A DNA stretch of 6,276 bases from UBA668 sp038234785 (lineage in GTDB: Bacteria; Actinomycetota; Acidimicrobiia; Acidimicrobiales; Ilumatobacteraceae), in contig JBBQTC010000104.1 of NCBI GenBank assembly GCA_038234785.1, positions 1 to 6,276 on the forward strand. The letters run 5' to 3'. This document shows, piece after piece, positions 1 through 6,235 of this stretch (its first letter is position 1; each line of letters opens with the position of its first letter). The notes below the pieces were generated by a model, which saw only the letters and a list, made by a program, of their open reading frames with translations, was not told the DNA's origin and searched no databases. The position numbers and the translations under genes are program-made.

Positions 1-39
1 GCCGGCAACCTGGTCGAGCTCAACGAGCCCGGTGCCTGA
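1..39 (+). CDS. 3' end of an upstream gene (partial, unidentified)
   Basis: The window opens inside a plus-strand reading frame that reads AGNLVELNEPGA and stops at TGA 37-39. Only 12 residues are visible, too few to assign a family. The stop lies two bases before the GTG start of the next gene, a spacing typical of translationally coupled genes in one operon, so this gene and the hot-dog-fold gene are probably cotranscribed. The call rests on frame, stop position and tight spacing alone. Confidence 0.5.
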   Translation, partial: AGNLVELNEPGA

Positions 40-41
40 CC

Positions 42-959
42 GTGGCTGACGCGTTCGACACTCCGATCACCCGCGACGGCGACACCCTGGTCGGGCCGTT
101 CCGTGCCCCGCGCCAGATGCTCGCCGACCAGTCGTACGACGGGCACGCGAGCGTGCACGACGAGGCCAACGCCGAAGCGCTGGGACTTGCCGGAGCACCG
201 ATCGAGGGCCCGACCCACTTCAGCCAGTTCGATCCGCTTGCCGTGGAGATCTGGGGCAGCACGTGGTTCGAGACCGGCTGCATCAGCGCCCACTTCGAAA
301 CGATGGTGATCGAGGGCGAGGAGGTGCAGGCGTCGCTCACGCCGGCGGGCTCGTCGAGCGCTCGCGGCACGGCCACCAAGCGCACCGGTGAGCCGGTCCT
401 GTCCGCGTCGCTCACGCTCGGCGACGAGCCGACCGAGCTCGGGGGACGATTGGCGCGGATGATGGCGAAGGACCCCGGCGACCTGTTCATCGTCGACCGC
501 CTCGAGGTCGGCTGGACGTCGCCGGAGTCGACGACGTCGATGTCGTACGACGACTCCAACGGGAACCTGTATCCGTTCTCGCTGGCCGACAAGGTGCGAC
601 TGATGACCGAGCCGTCCCTGTGGTACGTGCCGGGCGAACCTTCACCGTGGGGTCGTGCGGTGGTGCCCACCGAGATGCTCAGCGTGCTCGCCCACAAGGG
701 ATCGGTGCACCTGCCCGTGCGTGGACCCGCCCTCGGGTTGTTCATCGACCTCGAGGTGCAACGGCATCAGCCCGTGTTCGTCGACACGGTCTACTCGCTC
801 CGCCACGAGGTCGTCGGGGTGGGTCAGAGCCGTCGCGTCGAGAGCTACTGGACGCGCAGCCGCCTCACCGACCAGCACGGTGCACCGGTCGCCACGGTGC
901 TGCTCCACCAGGGTGTGTTCAAAGCGTCGTACGCCGGCTACCCCGCCGACCGGCTCTGA
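42..959 (+). CDS. MaoC-like / double hot-dog fold protein, function unknown
   Basis: A 305-residue soluble protein with no signal peptide or membrane segment. Residues about 32-63 (YDGHASVH, then GAPIEGPTHFSQF) resemble the hydratase segment of MaoC/R-specific enoyl-CoA hydratase folds: an Asp/His pair, then a helix rich in Ala and Gly, then a P-I-x-G turn. Residues about 148-305 look like a second hot-dog unit, with SRRVESYWTRSRLTD and VATVLLHQGVFKASY fitting late beta strands. The length suits two fused hot-dog units of about 150 residues. The Asp33-His39 spacing is one residue longer than in classical R-hydratases (Asp-x4-His), so hydratase activity is uncertain; it could be a thioesterase-like or non-catalytic relative. 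The start is GTG at 42, two bases after the previous stop; no strong Shine-Dalgarno is present, so translation is probably coupled. It converges on the TetR gene. The fold is a moderately confident inference; the substrate is unknown. Confidence 0.65.
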   Translation: MADAFDTPITRDGDTLVGPFRAPRQMLADQSYDGHASVHDEANAEALGLAGAPIEGPTHFSQFDPLAVEIWGSTWFETGCISAHFETMVIEGEEVQASLTPAGSSSARGTATKRTGEPVLSASLTLGDEPTELGGRLARMMAKDPGDLFIVDRLEVGWTSPESTTSMSYDDSNGNLYPFSLADKVRLMTEPSLWYVPGEPSPWGRAVVPTEMLSVLAHKGSVHLPVRGPALGLFIDLEVQRHQPVFVDTVYSLRHEVVGVGQSRRVESYWTRSRLTDQHGAPVATVLLHQGVFKASYAGYPADRL

Positions 960-966
960 GATCTCG

Positions 967-1584
967 CTACATCGAGTGCAGCGGCTCGTCGAAGGGCATG
1001 CCGAGCATGCGGCCGAGGATCTCGGCGGTGACCCCCCGGGCGTCGATGCCCCGCTCACCCGCTGCGACCAGCGTGGCCCTGACCACACCGAGCACGGCGT
1101 TGGCGATGGCGTTGGACCGCACGGAGGCCTCGGCACCCGTGCCCCAATGGAGCTGGAGGAACTCGGCGATCACCTCTTCGTAGTCGCGGTCGGTGCGAGC
1201 GTCCTCGTCGCGCAGCTCGGGCACCTTGGACAACAGCGCATAGCGGGTGAGTCGACTCGGGCTCGTCGTGTCGAAGCCGGCGAGCAGCACCGAACGCAGG
1301 TGTGACAAGGGGTTCACAAACGGTGCACCGTCGTTCAGGCGAGCCACGAAATCAGCGACACGTTCGCCGTGATCGGGGAACGCGGCGGCCGCCTTGGTGG
1401 GGAAGTGCAGGAAGAACGTGCGCGTGGACACGCCCGCGGCAGCGGCGATCTCCTCCACGGTGGTCTGCTCGTACCCCTGGGCGCGGAACAGCCGGATCGC
1501 ATGCTCGGCGAGCGCGCGACGGGTTGCCAATCGCTGCGTTTCACGTGATCGCGGTGGTCGCGGCGTACTTTTCGATGCTGCCAC
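967..1584 (-). CDS. TetR/AcrR family transcriptional regulator
   Basis: A 205-residue DNA-binding repressor-type protein. Residues about 17-64 form the TetR N-terminal domain: a first helix with ALAEHAIRLF, then GYEQTTVEEIAAAAGVS as helices 2-3, and the recognition helix with TRTFFLHFPTKA (equivalent to the family's RxxFYxHFxSKE). The remaining 140 residues are helical and divergent, as expected of the ligand-binding/dimerisation domain. The R-T-F-F-x-x-F-P-x-K pattern is frequent in actinobacterial TetR proteins. I chose GTG at 1584 because GGGGAGGAGG lies six bases upstream; the longer frame back to 1704 has no comparable ribosome site, adds an unstructured Arg-rich tail and would run across the operator palindrome and the neighbouring start. 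It is divergent from the ABC operon, so it most likely controls that operon and itself. The ligand is unknown. Confidence 0.92.
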   Translation of the reverse strand: MAASKSTPRPPRSRETQRLATRRALAEHAIRLFRAQGYEQTTVEEIAAAAGVSTRTFFLHFPTKAAAAFPDHGERVADFVARLNDGAPFVNPLSHLRSVLLAGFDTTSPSRLTRYALLSKVPELRDEDARTDRDYEEVIAEFLQLHWGTGAEASVRSNAIANAVLGVVRATLVAAGERGIDARGVTAEILGRMLGMPFDEPLHSM

Positions 1585-1590
1585 GGGCAA

Positions 1591-1600
1591 CCTCCTCCCC
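1591..1600 (-). promoter_or_regulatory. Shine-Dalgarno site that fixes the TetR gene start
   Basis: On the minus strand this reads GGGGAGGAGG, a near-ideal anti-16S match, followed by a six-base spacer (TTGCCC) and GTG at 1584. It decides the start of the regulator against the in-frame upstream codon at 1704. Confidence 0.8.
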
Positions 1601-1605
1601 GACCC

Positions 1606-1632
1606 TTGACGCTGCCTGCGTCTGGGTATTAA
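1606..1632 (+). promoter_or_regulatory. Candidate sigma70-type promoter of the ABC operon
   Basis: TTGACG at 1606-1611 matches five of six bases of the -35 consensus. Candidate -10 elements are TATTAA at 1627-1632 (four of six, 15-base spacer) or TTAACT at 1629-1634 (three of six, 17-base spacer). This is the only AT-rich patch in the divergent intergenic region. Transcription would begin near 1639, upstream of the palindrome and about 45 bases before the binding-protein ATG. The -35 is good and the -10 is mediocre, so the promoter is plausible and unproven. Confidence 0.45.
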
Positions 1633-1646
1633 CTGCACCCACTGTA

Positions 1647-1663
1647 CCGAACATGGTGTTCGG
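1647..1663. promoter_or_regulatory. Putative TetR operator, perfect 17-bp palindrome
   Basis: CCGAACA-tgg-TGTTCGG has two perfect 7-bp arms around a 3-base centre, inside the 99-bp space between the divergent TetR gene and ABC operon. Length and symmetry fit a TetR dimer site. It lies just after the predicted plus-strand transcription start, and directly upstream of TACAGT (minus strand, 1641-1646), a possible -10 of the TetR gene, so one bound dimer could block both directions. Binding by this regulator is inferred from position and family habit. Confidence 0.65.
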
Positions 1664-1683
1664 CGCGGATCGGGGGATACGAG

Positions 1684-3303
1684 ATGGTCTTCGGCAATCG
1701 TCATGGTGCTTCACGTCGACTGGTGGCCATCGGCCTCGTCGGCGTGCTCGCGCTCGCAGCCTGTTCGAGCTCGGGCGACAGCAACACGTCCGGCACCACC
1801 GGGGGGACGACCGGAGGGAGCTCCGACAAGGCGCTGCTCATCGCCCGCGGCATGGACGTCAACTCGCTCGATCCGTCGCGTGCGTATTGCGACACGTGCC
1901 AGATCTACATGACGGCGGTCTACGAGACCCTGATCGGTCTCGACAAGGACAACAAGACGCTCGTTCCCCGACTCGCCACCAAGTGGGAGGGCAACGCCGA
2001 CCAGACCGAGTTCACGTTCACGCTCGACTCGAACGCCAAGTTCTCCGACGGCTCGCCGGTCACCAGCGCCGACGTGAAGTTCTCGTGGGAGCGCCTCGGC
2101 GGCCTTCAGGACGCTTCGTCGTACTTGGTGAGCACCATCAAATCGATCGACACGCCGGACCCGCAGACCGTCAAGGTCACGCTCTCGCAGAGCAACTCGG
2201 CGTTCCTCGCCCAGGTCAACGCCAGCTACCTCGGCATCATGAACTCCAAGGTCGCCGCGGCCCAGGGCGCCACCGCCGATCCGGCCACCGACAAGGCCGA
2301 GACGTGGTTCCTGTCCAACTCTGCAGGCTCGGGCCCGTACGTGCTCGAGAGCTACCAGTCGGGCAGTGAGCTGCGCCTGAAGCGCAACGACAACTACTGG
2401 GGCACCAAGGCCAACTTCCCCGAAGTGGTCATCAAGGAGACCCCCGATGCGGTCACCCAGCGCCAGCAGCTCGAGGCAGGCTCGGTCGACATCGCGATGC
2501 AGATCTCCAACGACGCGGCCAAGGGCATGGGTGGTTCCGACGTCACCGTCACGCAGGTGCCGAGCTTCAACTTCGTGTACCTCGCGCTCAGCCCGGGTGC
2601 CAAGGGCGCGGAGAAGCTGACCCCGAAGGTGCGTGAGGCGATTCGCCTCGCCCTCGACTACACCGGCCTCGTCGATGCCACCGTCGGCGGCGCCGGCCAG
2701 CCACAGCCGTCGCCGATCCCGAACGGCTTCGCCGGCACCGCCGGGCTCGCCGCCCCAGCCCAGGACATCGAGAAGGCCAAGAGCCTGCTCGCCGACGAGG
2801 GGGTCACCGACCTCACGCTCGACGCCACGTTCCCGTCGCTCAACGTGTACGGCGTCGACTTCTCGACGGCGATGCAGAAGGTGCAGAGCGACCTCAAGGC
2901 CGTGGGCATCACCCTGCAGCTGAACCCGGTCGAGATCTCGGTGTGGGCCGACAAGATCGGTTCCGACGGCATCCCGGTCACCATGCTCTACTTCGCGCCG
3001 GACCACACCGACAGCAGCCAGTACGTGCAGTACTTCGGCCTGCTCGAGGGTTCCCAGTGGCAGACGTGGGGTCGCACCGACGTGAGCCAGGAGCAGACGG
3101 ATCTGCTCAGCAAGGCCTTCGCCGAGCAGGACGTCGCCAAGCGCGACGCCATCTACCAGCAGCTGGCCGAGTCGATGATCGCCGACAACGTGATCATCCC
3201 GGTGGTGAACCCGAACCTGTTCCTCGCCGCCCGCTCCGACATCAAGGGCCTGTACTACAGCGCCTGCTGCAACCTGGTCCTCGCCGACCTCAGCCGCGGC
3301 TGA
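1684..3303 (+). CDS. ABC transporter solute-binding lipoprotein, family 5 (DppA/OppA-like)
   Basis: A 539-residue extracytoplasmic receptor for a peptide/nickel-type ABC importer. The N-terminus has basic residues (RR at 11-12), a hydrophobic stretch and a lipobox LAAC with Cys27, so it should be a lipid-anchored protein on the outer face of the membrane. A Ser/Gly/Thr linker (about 28-47, with a GTTGGTTGG repeat) tethers the domain. The family 5 core follows: NSLDPSRAY near 60, VYETLIGLD, LVPRLATKWE, and FSDGSPVTSADVKFSWERL at 120-138, the best-known family signature. The length is normal for the family. ATG 1684 is preceded by GGGGGA at 1672-1677 with a six-base spacer. Besides the lipobox Cys it has exactly four cysteines: 69 and 72 (CDTC) and 528-529 (CC). 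It is the first gene of the operon; the ligand cannot be read from sequence, and peptide is only the family default. Confidence 0.95.
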   Translation: MVFGNRHGASRRLVAIGLVGVLALAACSSSGDSNTSGTTGGTTGGSSDKALLIARGMDVNSLDPSRAYCDTCQIYMTAVYETLIGLDKDNKTLVPRLATKWEGNADQTEFTFTLDSNAKFSDGSPVTSADVKFSWERLGGLQDASSYLVSTIKSIDTPDPQTVKVTLSQSNSAFLAQVNASYLGIMNSKVAAAQGATADPATDKAETWFLSNSAGSGPYVLESYQSGSELRLKRNDNYWGTKANFPEVVIKETPDAVTQRQQLEAGSVDIAMQISNDAAKGMGGSDVTVTQVPSFNFVYLALSPGAKGAEKLTPKVREAIRLALDYTGLVDATVGGAGQPQPSPIPNGFAGTAGLAAPAQDIEKAKSLLADEGVTDLTLDATFPSLNVYGVDFSTAMQKVQSDLKAVGITLQLNPVEISVWADKIGSDGIPVTMLYFAPDHTDSSQYVQYFGLLEGSQWQTWGRTDVSQEQTDLLSKAFAEQDVAKRDAIYQQLAESMIADNVIIPVVNPNLFLAARSDIKGLYYSACCNLVLADLSRG

Positions 3304-3308
3304 GGTCG
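3285..3308 (+). repeat. Perfect 24-bp palindrome across the binding-protein stop codon
   Basis: The left half CGACCTCAGCCG is the exact reverse complement of the right half CGGCTGAGGTCG. As RNA it gives a 10-bp stem with a 4-base loop, and the UGA stop (3301-3303) sits in the descending arm. The terminating ribosome would melt it; once the ribosome leaves it can refold and protect the 3' end of the upstream message. No T-run follows. Confidence 0.6.
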
Positions 3309-3336
3309 ACACGGATGATTCTCCCTTGGACGTTCC

Positions 3337-3367
3337 GTCCGTGCCCGCCCTCGCGGCGGGCACGGAC
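3337..3367 (+). terminator. Strong intercistronic stem-loop (attenuator or mRNA 3'-end stabiliser)
   Basis: GTCCGTGCCCGCC, a 5-base loop CTCGC, then GGCGGGCACGGAC: a perfect 13-bp, very GC-rich stem between the binding protein and the first permease. No T-tract follows (the next bases are AGGGGCGACC), so it is not a classical intrinsic terminator. Partial termination or protection from exonucleases is more likely. Its place after the binding-protein gene matches the common pattern in importer operons where the binding protein is made in excess over the membrane parts. The structure is plain in the sequence; its function is inferred. Confidence 0.6.
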
Positions 3368-3389
3368 AGGGGCGACCCATGCCAGTGAC

Positions 3390-3406
3390 GGAGGCGGGTC
3401 GGTCTG
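3390..3406 (+). promoter_or_regulatory. Shine-Dalgarno and probable CTG start of the first permease
   Basis: GGAGG at 3390-3394 stands nine bases before CTG at 3404. The frame is closed by TGA at 3386-3388, and no ATG, GTG or TTG lies between that stop and GTG 3434. The later GTG 3434 and ATG 3437 have only pyrimidine-rich sequence (CTACCTCCTCC) upstream and no usable ribosome site. The residues restored by the CTG start (KRYLLRR) match the usual N-terminus of this permease family. Confidence 0.55.
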
Positions 3407-4417
3407 AAGCGCTACCTCCTCCGTCGCGTCGCGGTGATGCCGTTCCTGTTGTTCGGCATCGCCTCGGTGGTGTTCCTGGTCTCGCGGCTCACGCCGGGCG
3501 ATCCCCTGATCACCATCGTCGGCGAGCGCAACCTCAACAACCCCGAGATCGTCGGCGCGGCCAAGGCCCGCTGGGGTCTCGACCAATCCGTCGTGCAGCA
3601 GTACTTCAAGTACATGAAGAACCTGCTGCACGGTGACATGGGCACCTCGTTCACCACCCGCCAGGGCGTGGTGCACGACCTGTGGCAGCGGCTGCCCGCG
3701 ACGCTGGAGCTCACGTTCCTCGCCCTGCTCGGCGGCGTCACCGTCGGCATCGGGCTCGGCGTGCTCGCCGCCCGCCACCGCAACAAGTTCATCGACCACA
3801 TCGCCCGGTTCTTCGCCTTGCTCGGATCGTCGCTGCCGGCCTTCTGGGCGGGCCTGTTGCTGCTCTACGTGTTCTACGCTCGCCTCGGTTGGCTGCCCGG
3901 CCCGGGCCGCATCGACCCCCGCGGCGTCGCCCCCGACAAGGTGACCGGGTTCTACACGATCGATTCGTTGCTGCAGGGCGACCTGTCGCTGTTCAAGGAC
4001 TCGGTCATGCACCTGATCCTGCCGGCAACGGTGCTCGGGTGGGGCGTCGTCGGCATCGTGTCGCGGCTGGTGCGTGCGGCGTTGCTCGACGAGTTCAGCA
4101 TCGACTACGTGCGCGTCGCCCGCGCGATGGGTCTGCGCGAACGCACGGTGGTCAACACCCACGCGCTGCGCAACGCGCTCCTTCCCACCATCACCATCGT
4201 CGCGTTCACGTTCGCGTTCCTGCTCACCGGCGCCGTGCTCACCGAGACCGTGTTCTCCTGGCCCGGTGTGGGGAGCTATGCCGTCGACGCGTCCCGCAAC
4301 CTCGACTATCCGGCGATCATCGGTGTCACGCTGCTCGGCGGCACCGCGTTCTTGATGACCAACCTCTTCAGCGACATCGCCTATGCGTTCGCCGACCCGA
4401 GGATCAGGCTGTCATGA
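3404..4417 (+). CDS. ABC transporter permease, DppB/OppB type
   Basis: One of the two membrane-spanning subunits of the importer, 337 residues from the proposed CTG start (327 from GTG 3434). The N-terminus KRYLLRR plus a first hydrophobic segment ending RLTPGDP is diagnostic of DppB-type permeases. Next come a long periplasmic stretch with RWGLDQSVVQQY, then a segment with GDMGTSF and RLPATLELT, and several membrane helices. The EAA loop that contacts the ATPase is seen at about 234-263 (DYVRVARAMGLRERTVVNTH, with Gly243, then ALRNALLP), followed by TETVFSWPGVG and a C-terminal ADPRIRLS, all family hallmarks. It is complete and of normal length. It overlaps the next gene by four bases (ATGA at 4414-4417). 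It pairs with the DppC-type subunit to form the channel. The family assignment is firm; the exact start is less so. Confidence 0.95.
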   Translation: MKRYLLRRVAVMPFLLFGIASVVFLVSRLTPGDPLITIVGERNLNNPEIVGAAKARWGLDQSVVQQYFKYMKNLLHGDMGTSFTTRQGVVHDLWQRLPATLELTFLALLGGVTVGIGLGVLAARHRNKFIDHIARFFALLGSSLPAFWAGLLLLYVFYARLGWLPGPGRIDPRGVAPDKVTGFYTIDSLLQGDLSLFKDSVMHLILPATVLGWGVVGIVSRLVRAALLDEFSIDYVRVARAMGLRERTVVNTHALRNALLPTITIVAFTFAFLLTGAVLTETVFSWPGVGSYAVDASRNLDYPAIIGVTLLGGTAFLMTNLFSDIAYAFADPRIRLS

Positions 4418-5265
4418 CCGAGATCATCTCGCCGCCGCGCCGCCTGCGCAAAGGCCGACCCGACTGGCTGCGCGGCCCGGCGCTGATCGGGGTGATCGGC
4501 ATCGTCGCCTGGTTGCTGGTCGCGCTGACGGTCCCGCTGTGGAGTCCGTTCGACCCGCTCGAGTCCGTCGGCGCACGGCTGCAGGGGCCAAGCTGGAGCC
4601 ACCTGATGGGTACCGACCAGCTGGGACGAGACGTCTTCACCCGCACGCTGTGGGGCGCGCGCACGTCGCTGCCCGTCGCCGCCGTGGTGATCATCTCCTC
4701 CGTCGTCATCGGCACCGTGATCGGTGCGATCGCCGGCTACTTCGGTGGCTGGATCGACGCAGTCCTGATGCGCTTCGTCGACATCACGATGGCGTTCCCG
4801 CCGATCCTGCTGGCGATGGCGATCACGGCCTCCCTCGGCCCAGGCATCCGCAACGCGCTCATCGCGATGGTGCTCGTGTGGTGGCCGATCTACGCCCGCC
4901 TGCTGCGCGCCCAGGTCATCGCCGTCAAGCAACGCGAGTACGTGGAGTCCGCCGAGGCGATCGGAGTGAAGCGGTTCACCATCCTTCGTCGCTACGTGCT
5001 GCCGATGGCGTACACGCCCGTGCTCGTCAACGCGACCATGGACTTCGGTCAGGTCGTCCTCCTGACCGCGTCGCTGAGCTTCATCGGCCTCGGAGCTCGT
5101 CCGCCCTCTCCCGAGTGGGGCGCGATGATCACCGAGGGCGCCACCCAGTTCTACAGCTGGTGGATCGCCACGGCTCCCGGCCTCGCGATCCTGATGGTCG
5201 TACTCGCGTTCAACTACCTCGGCGACGCACTTCGCGACTCGTTCGACGTGAAGGCCGGTGTGTGA
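4414..5265 (+). CDS. ABC transporter permease, DppC/OppC type
   Basis: The second membrane-spanning subunit, 283 residues. A basic cytosolic N-terminus (PPRRLRKGRPDW) leads into a first helix at about 22-42, then the family signature HLMGTDQLGRDVFTRTLWG at 63-81. Further helices follow, with an EAA loop at about 175-204 (EYVESAEAIGVKRFTILRRY, Gly184, then VLP), SLSFIGLGARPPSPEWG, and a C-terminal FNYLGDALRDSFD. All are typical of OppC/DppC proteins, and the length is usual. The ATG at 4414 overlaps the upstream stop as ATGA, so translation is coupled. The frame stays open far upstream (to 3682), but that part is a shadow of the first permease. It forms a heterodimer with the DppB-type subunit. 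Confidence 0.96.
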   Translation: MTEIISPPRRLRKGRPDWLRGPALIGVIGIVAWLLVALTVPLWSPFDPLESVGARLQGPSWSHLMGTDQLGRDVFTRTLWGARTSLPVAAVVIISSVVIGTVIGAIAGYFGGWIDAVLMRFVDITMAFPPILLAMAITASLGPGIRNALIAMVLVWWPIYARLLRAQVIAVKQREYVESAEAIGVKRFTILRRYVLPMAYTPVLVNATMDFGQVVLLTASLSFIGLGARPPSPEWGAMITEGATQFYSWWIATAPGLAILMVVLAFNYLGDALRDSFDVKAGV

Positions 5266-6218
5266 TGGCCGACCGCACACCGATCCTCAGCCTGCGCGAT
5301 CTGTCCGTCACATTTCCCACGCCCGCCGGGCCTGCCCGTGCCGTACGGGGGGTCGACCTCGACGTGTTCGCGGGGGAGAGCATCGCCGTCGTCGGCGAGA
5401 GCGGCTCGGGCAAGAGCGTCACGATGCTCGCCACCCTGGGTCTGCTCCCCAAAGCGCAGGTGACCGGCTCCGTGAAGTGGGGCACCACCGAACTCGTCGG
5501 TGCGCGGGTCGACACCCTGCGATCGGTGCGTGGCCGGCGGATCTCGATGGTGTTCCAGGACCCGATGACGAGCCTCAACCCGGTGCTGACGATCGGCAAG
5601 CAGATGGCGCTCGTGATGAAGGCCCATCAGCCCGGCCTCGGCCGCAAGGAGTGCAGAGCGAGGGCGATCGACCTGTTGAACCAGGTGGCCATACCGCAGG
5701 CGGGCCAACGCATCGAGTCGTACCCGCACGAGCTCTCGGGGGGCATGCGCCAGCGGGTGATGATCGCGATGAGCATCGCCAACGATCCCGAAGTGCTCAT
5801 CGCCGACGAGCCCACGACCGCACTCGACGTGACGGTGCAGGCACAGATCATGGAACTGCTGTCCAAGTTGCGCGAGGAGCACAACCTCGCGCTCGTGCTG
5901 ATCACCCACGACCTCGGCGTGGTGGCCGGGAGCGCCGATCGAGTCGCGGTCATGTACGCCGGGCGCATCGTGGAGCGCGCACCGGTGCTCGACGTCTTCG
6001 CCCAGCCCTCCCACCCGTACACGCGGGCGTTGCTCGAATGCCTCCCGCGTCTGGACCAGCGCCGGGACGTCGTCAACTCCATCGGAGGGACGCCACCGAA
6101 CCCCGCCGACCTTCCCCCCGGCTGTCCGTTCGCACCGCGCTGCCCGAGCGCCGTCGACGCGTGCAGCGCGCAGGAGCCGGGGGGCGTCCACGTAGGGACG
6201 CGCGGCCGGGGCGGTTAG
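5265..6218 (+). CDS. ABC transporter ATP-binding protein, DppD/OppD type
   Basis: A cytosolic ATPase of 317 residues that powers the importer. It has Walker A GESGSGKS (44-51), Q-loop Gln98 in VFQDPMTSLNP, the signature LSGGMRQR (157-164), Walker B VLIADEPTTALD (177-188) and the switch His215 in ITHDLGV. The oligopeptide-type C-terminal extension follows: HPYTRALLECLPRLD (250-264) and PPGCPFAPRCPSAVDAC with Cys287, Cys293 and Cys300. In this family three such cysteines are usually followed by a fourth in a terminal ACH-like motif, but here the protein ends in EPGGVHVGTRGRGG without one. ATG 5265 overlaps the upstream TGA (TGATG), with GAAGG about ten bases before; GTG 5262 is an in-frame alternative. 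These importers usually use two ATPases (DppD plus DppF); the second is not in the window. The NTPase core is intact; only the tail is odd. Confidence 0.96.
   Translation: MADRTPILSLRDLSVTFPTPAGPARAVRGVDLDVFAGESIAVVGESGSGKSVTMLATLGLLPKAQVTGSVKWGTTELVGARVDTLRSVRGRRISMVFQDPMTSLNPVLTIGKQMALVMKAHQPGLGRKECRARAIDLLNQVAIPQAGQRIESYPHELSGGMRQRVMIAMSIANDPEVLIADEPTTALDVTVQAQIMELLSKLREEHNLALVLITHDLGVVAGSADRVAVMYAGRIVERAPVLDVFAQPSHPYTRALLECLPRLDQRRDVVNSIGGTPPNPADLPPGCPFAPRCPSAVDACSAQEPGGVHVGTRGRGG
6184..6201 (+). repeat. Small inverted repeat at the 3' end of the ATPase gene
   Basis: GCGTCC, six bases (ACGTAG), then GGACGC: a perfect 6-bp stem inside the last codons of the ATPase gene. In DNA this GC-rich, such stems arise easily by chance. 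It matters mainly because a second hairpin lies just beyond the stop, so the pair could mark the end of the transcript. Confidence 0.3.
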
Positions 6219-6235
6219 GGCGGGGCCGCAGGAGC

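Noticed and set aside
1320..1331. 12-bp palindrome ACGGTGCACCGT as a second operator.
   Set aside because: It lies in the middle of the TetR coding sequence, far from any promoter, and shares no arm with the 1647-1663 site. GC-rich palindromes of this size are expected by chance.
1585..1704. Forty-residue N-terminal extension of the TetR gene to the ATG-type start at 1704.
   Set aside because: GTG 1584 has a near-perfect ribosome site. The extension would cover the promoter, the palindrome and the divergent ATG, and adds an Arg-rich non-family segment.
1711..3363. Minus-strand open frame of 550 residues opposite the binding-protein gene.
   Set aside because: Its composition is dominated by Val, Gly, Arg and Asp with no recognisable motif, and the plus strand encodes a complete family 5 lipoprotein. 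Long antisense frames are expected in high-GC coding DNA.
3682..4413. Upstream extension of the DppC-type frame that would give a 527-residue protein.
   Set aside because: The extension is Arg/His/Pro-rich and lies over the first permease in another frame. The family N-terminus begins at ATG 4414, which overlaps the upstream stop.
4381..6191. Long minus-strand frames opposite the second permease and the ATPase (4381-5280, 5214-6191).
   Set aside because: They mirror well-supported plus-strand genes and show His/Asp/Arg-rich low-information translations without any family motif.
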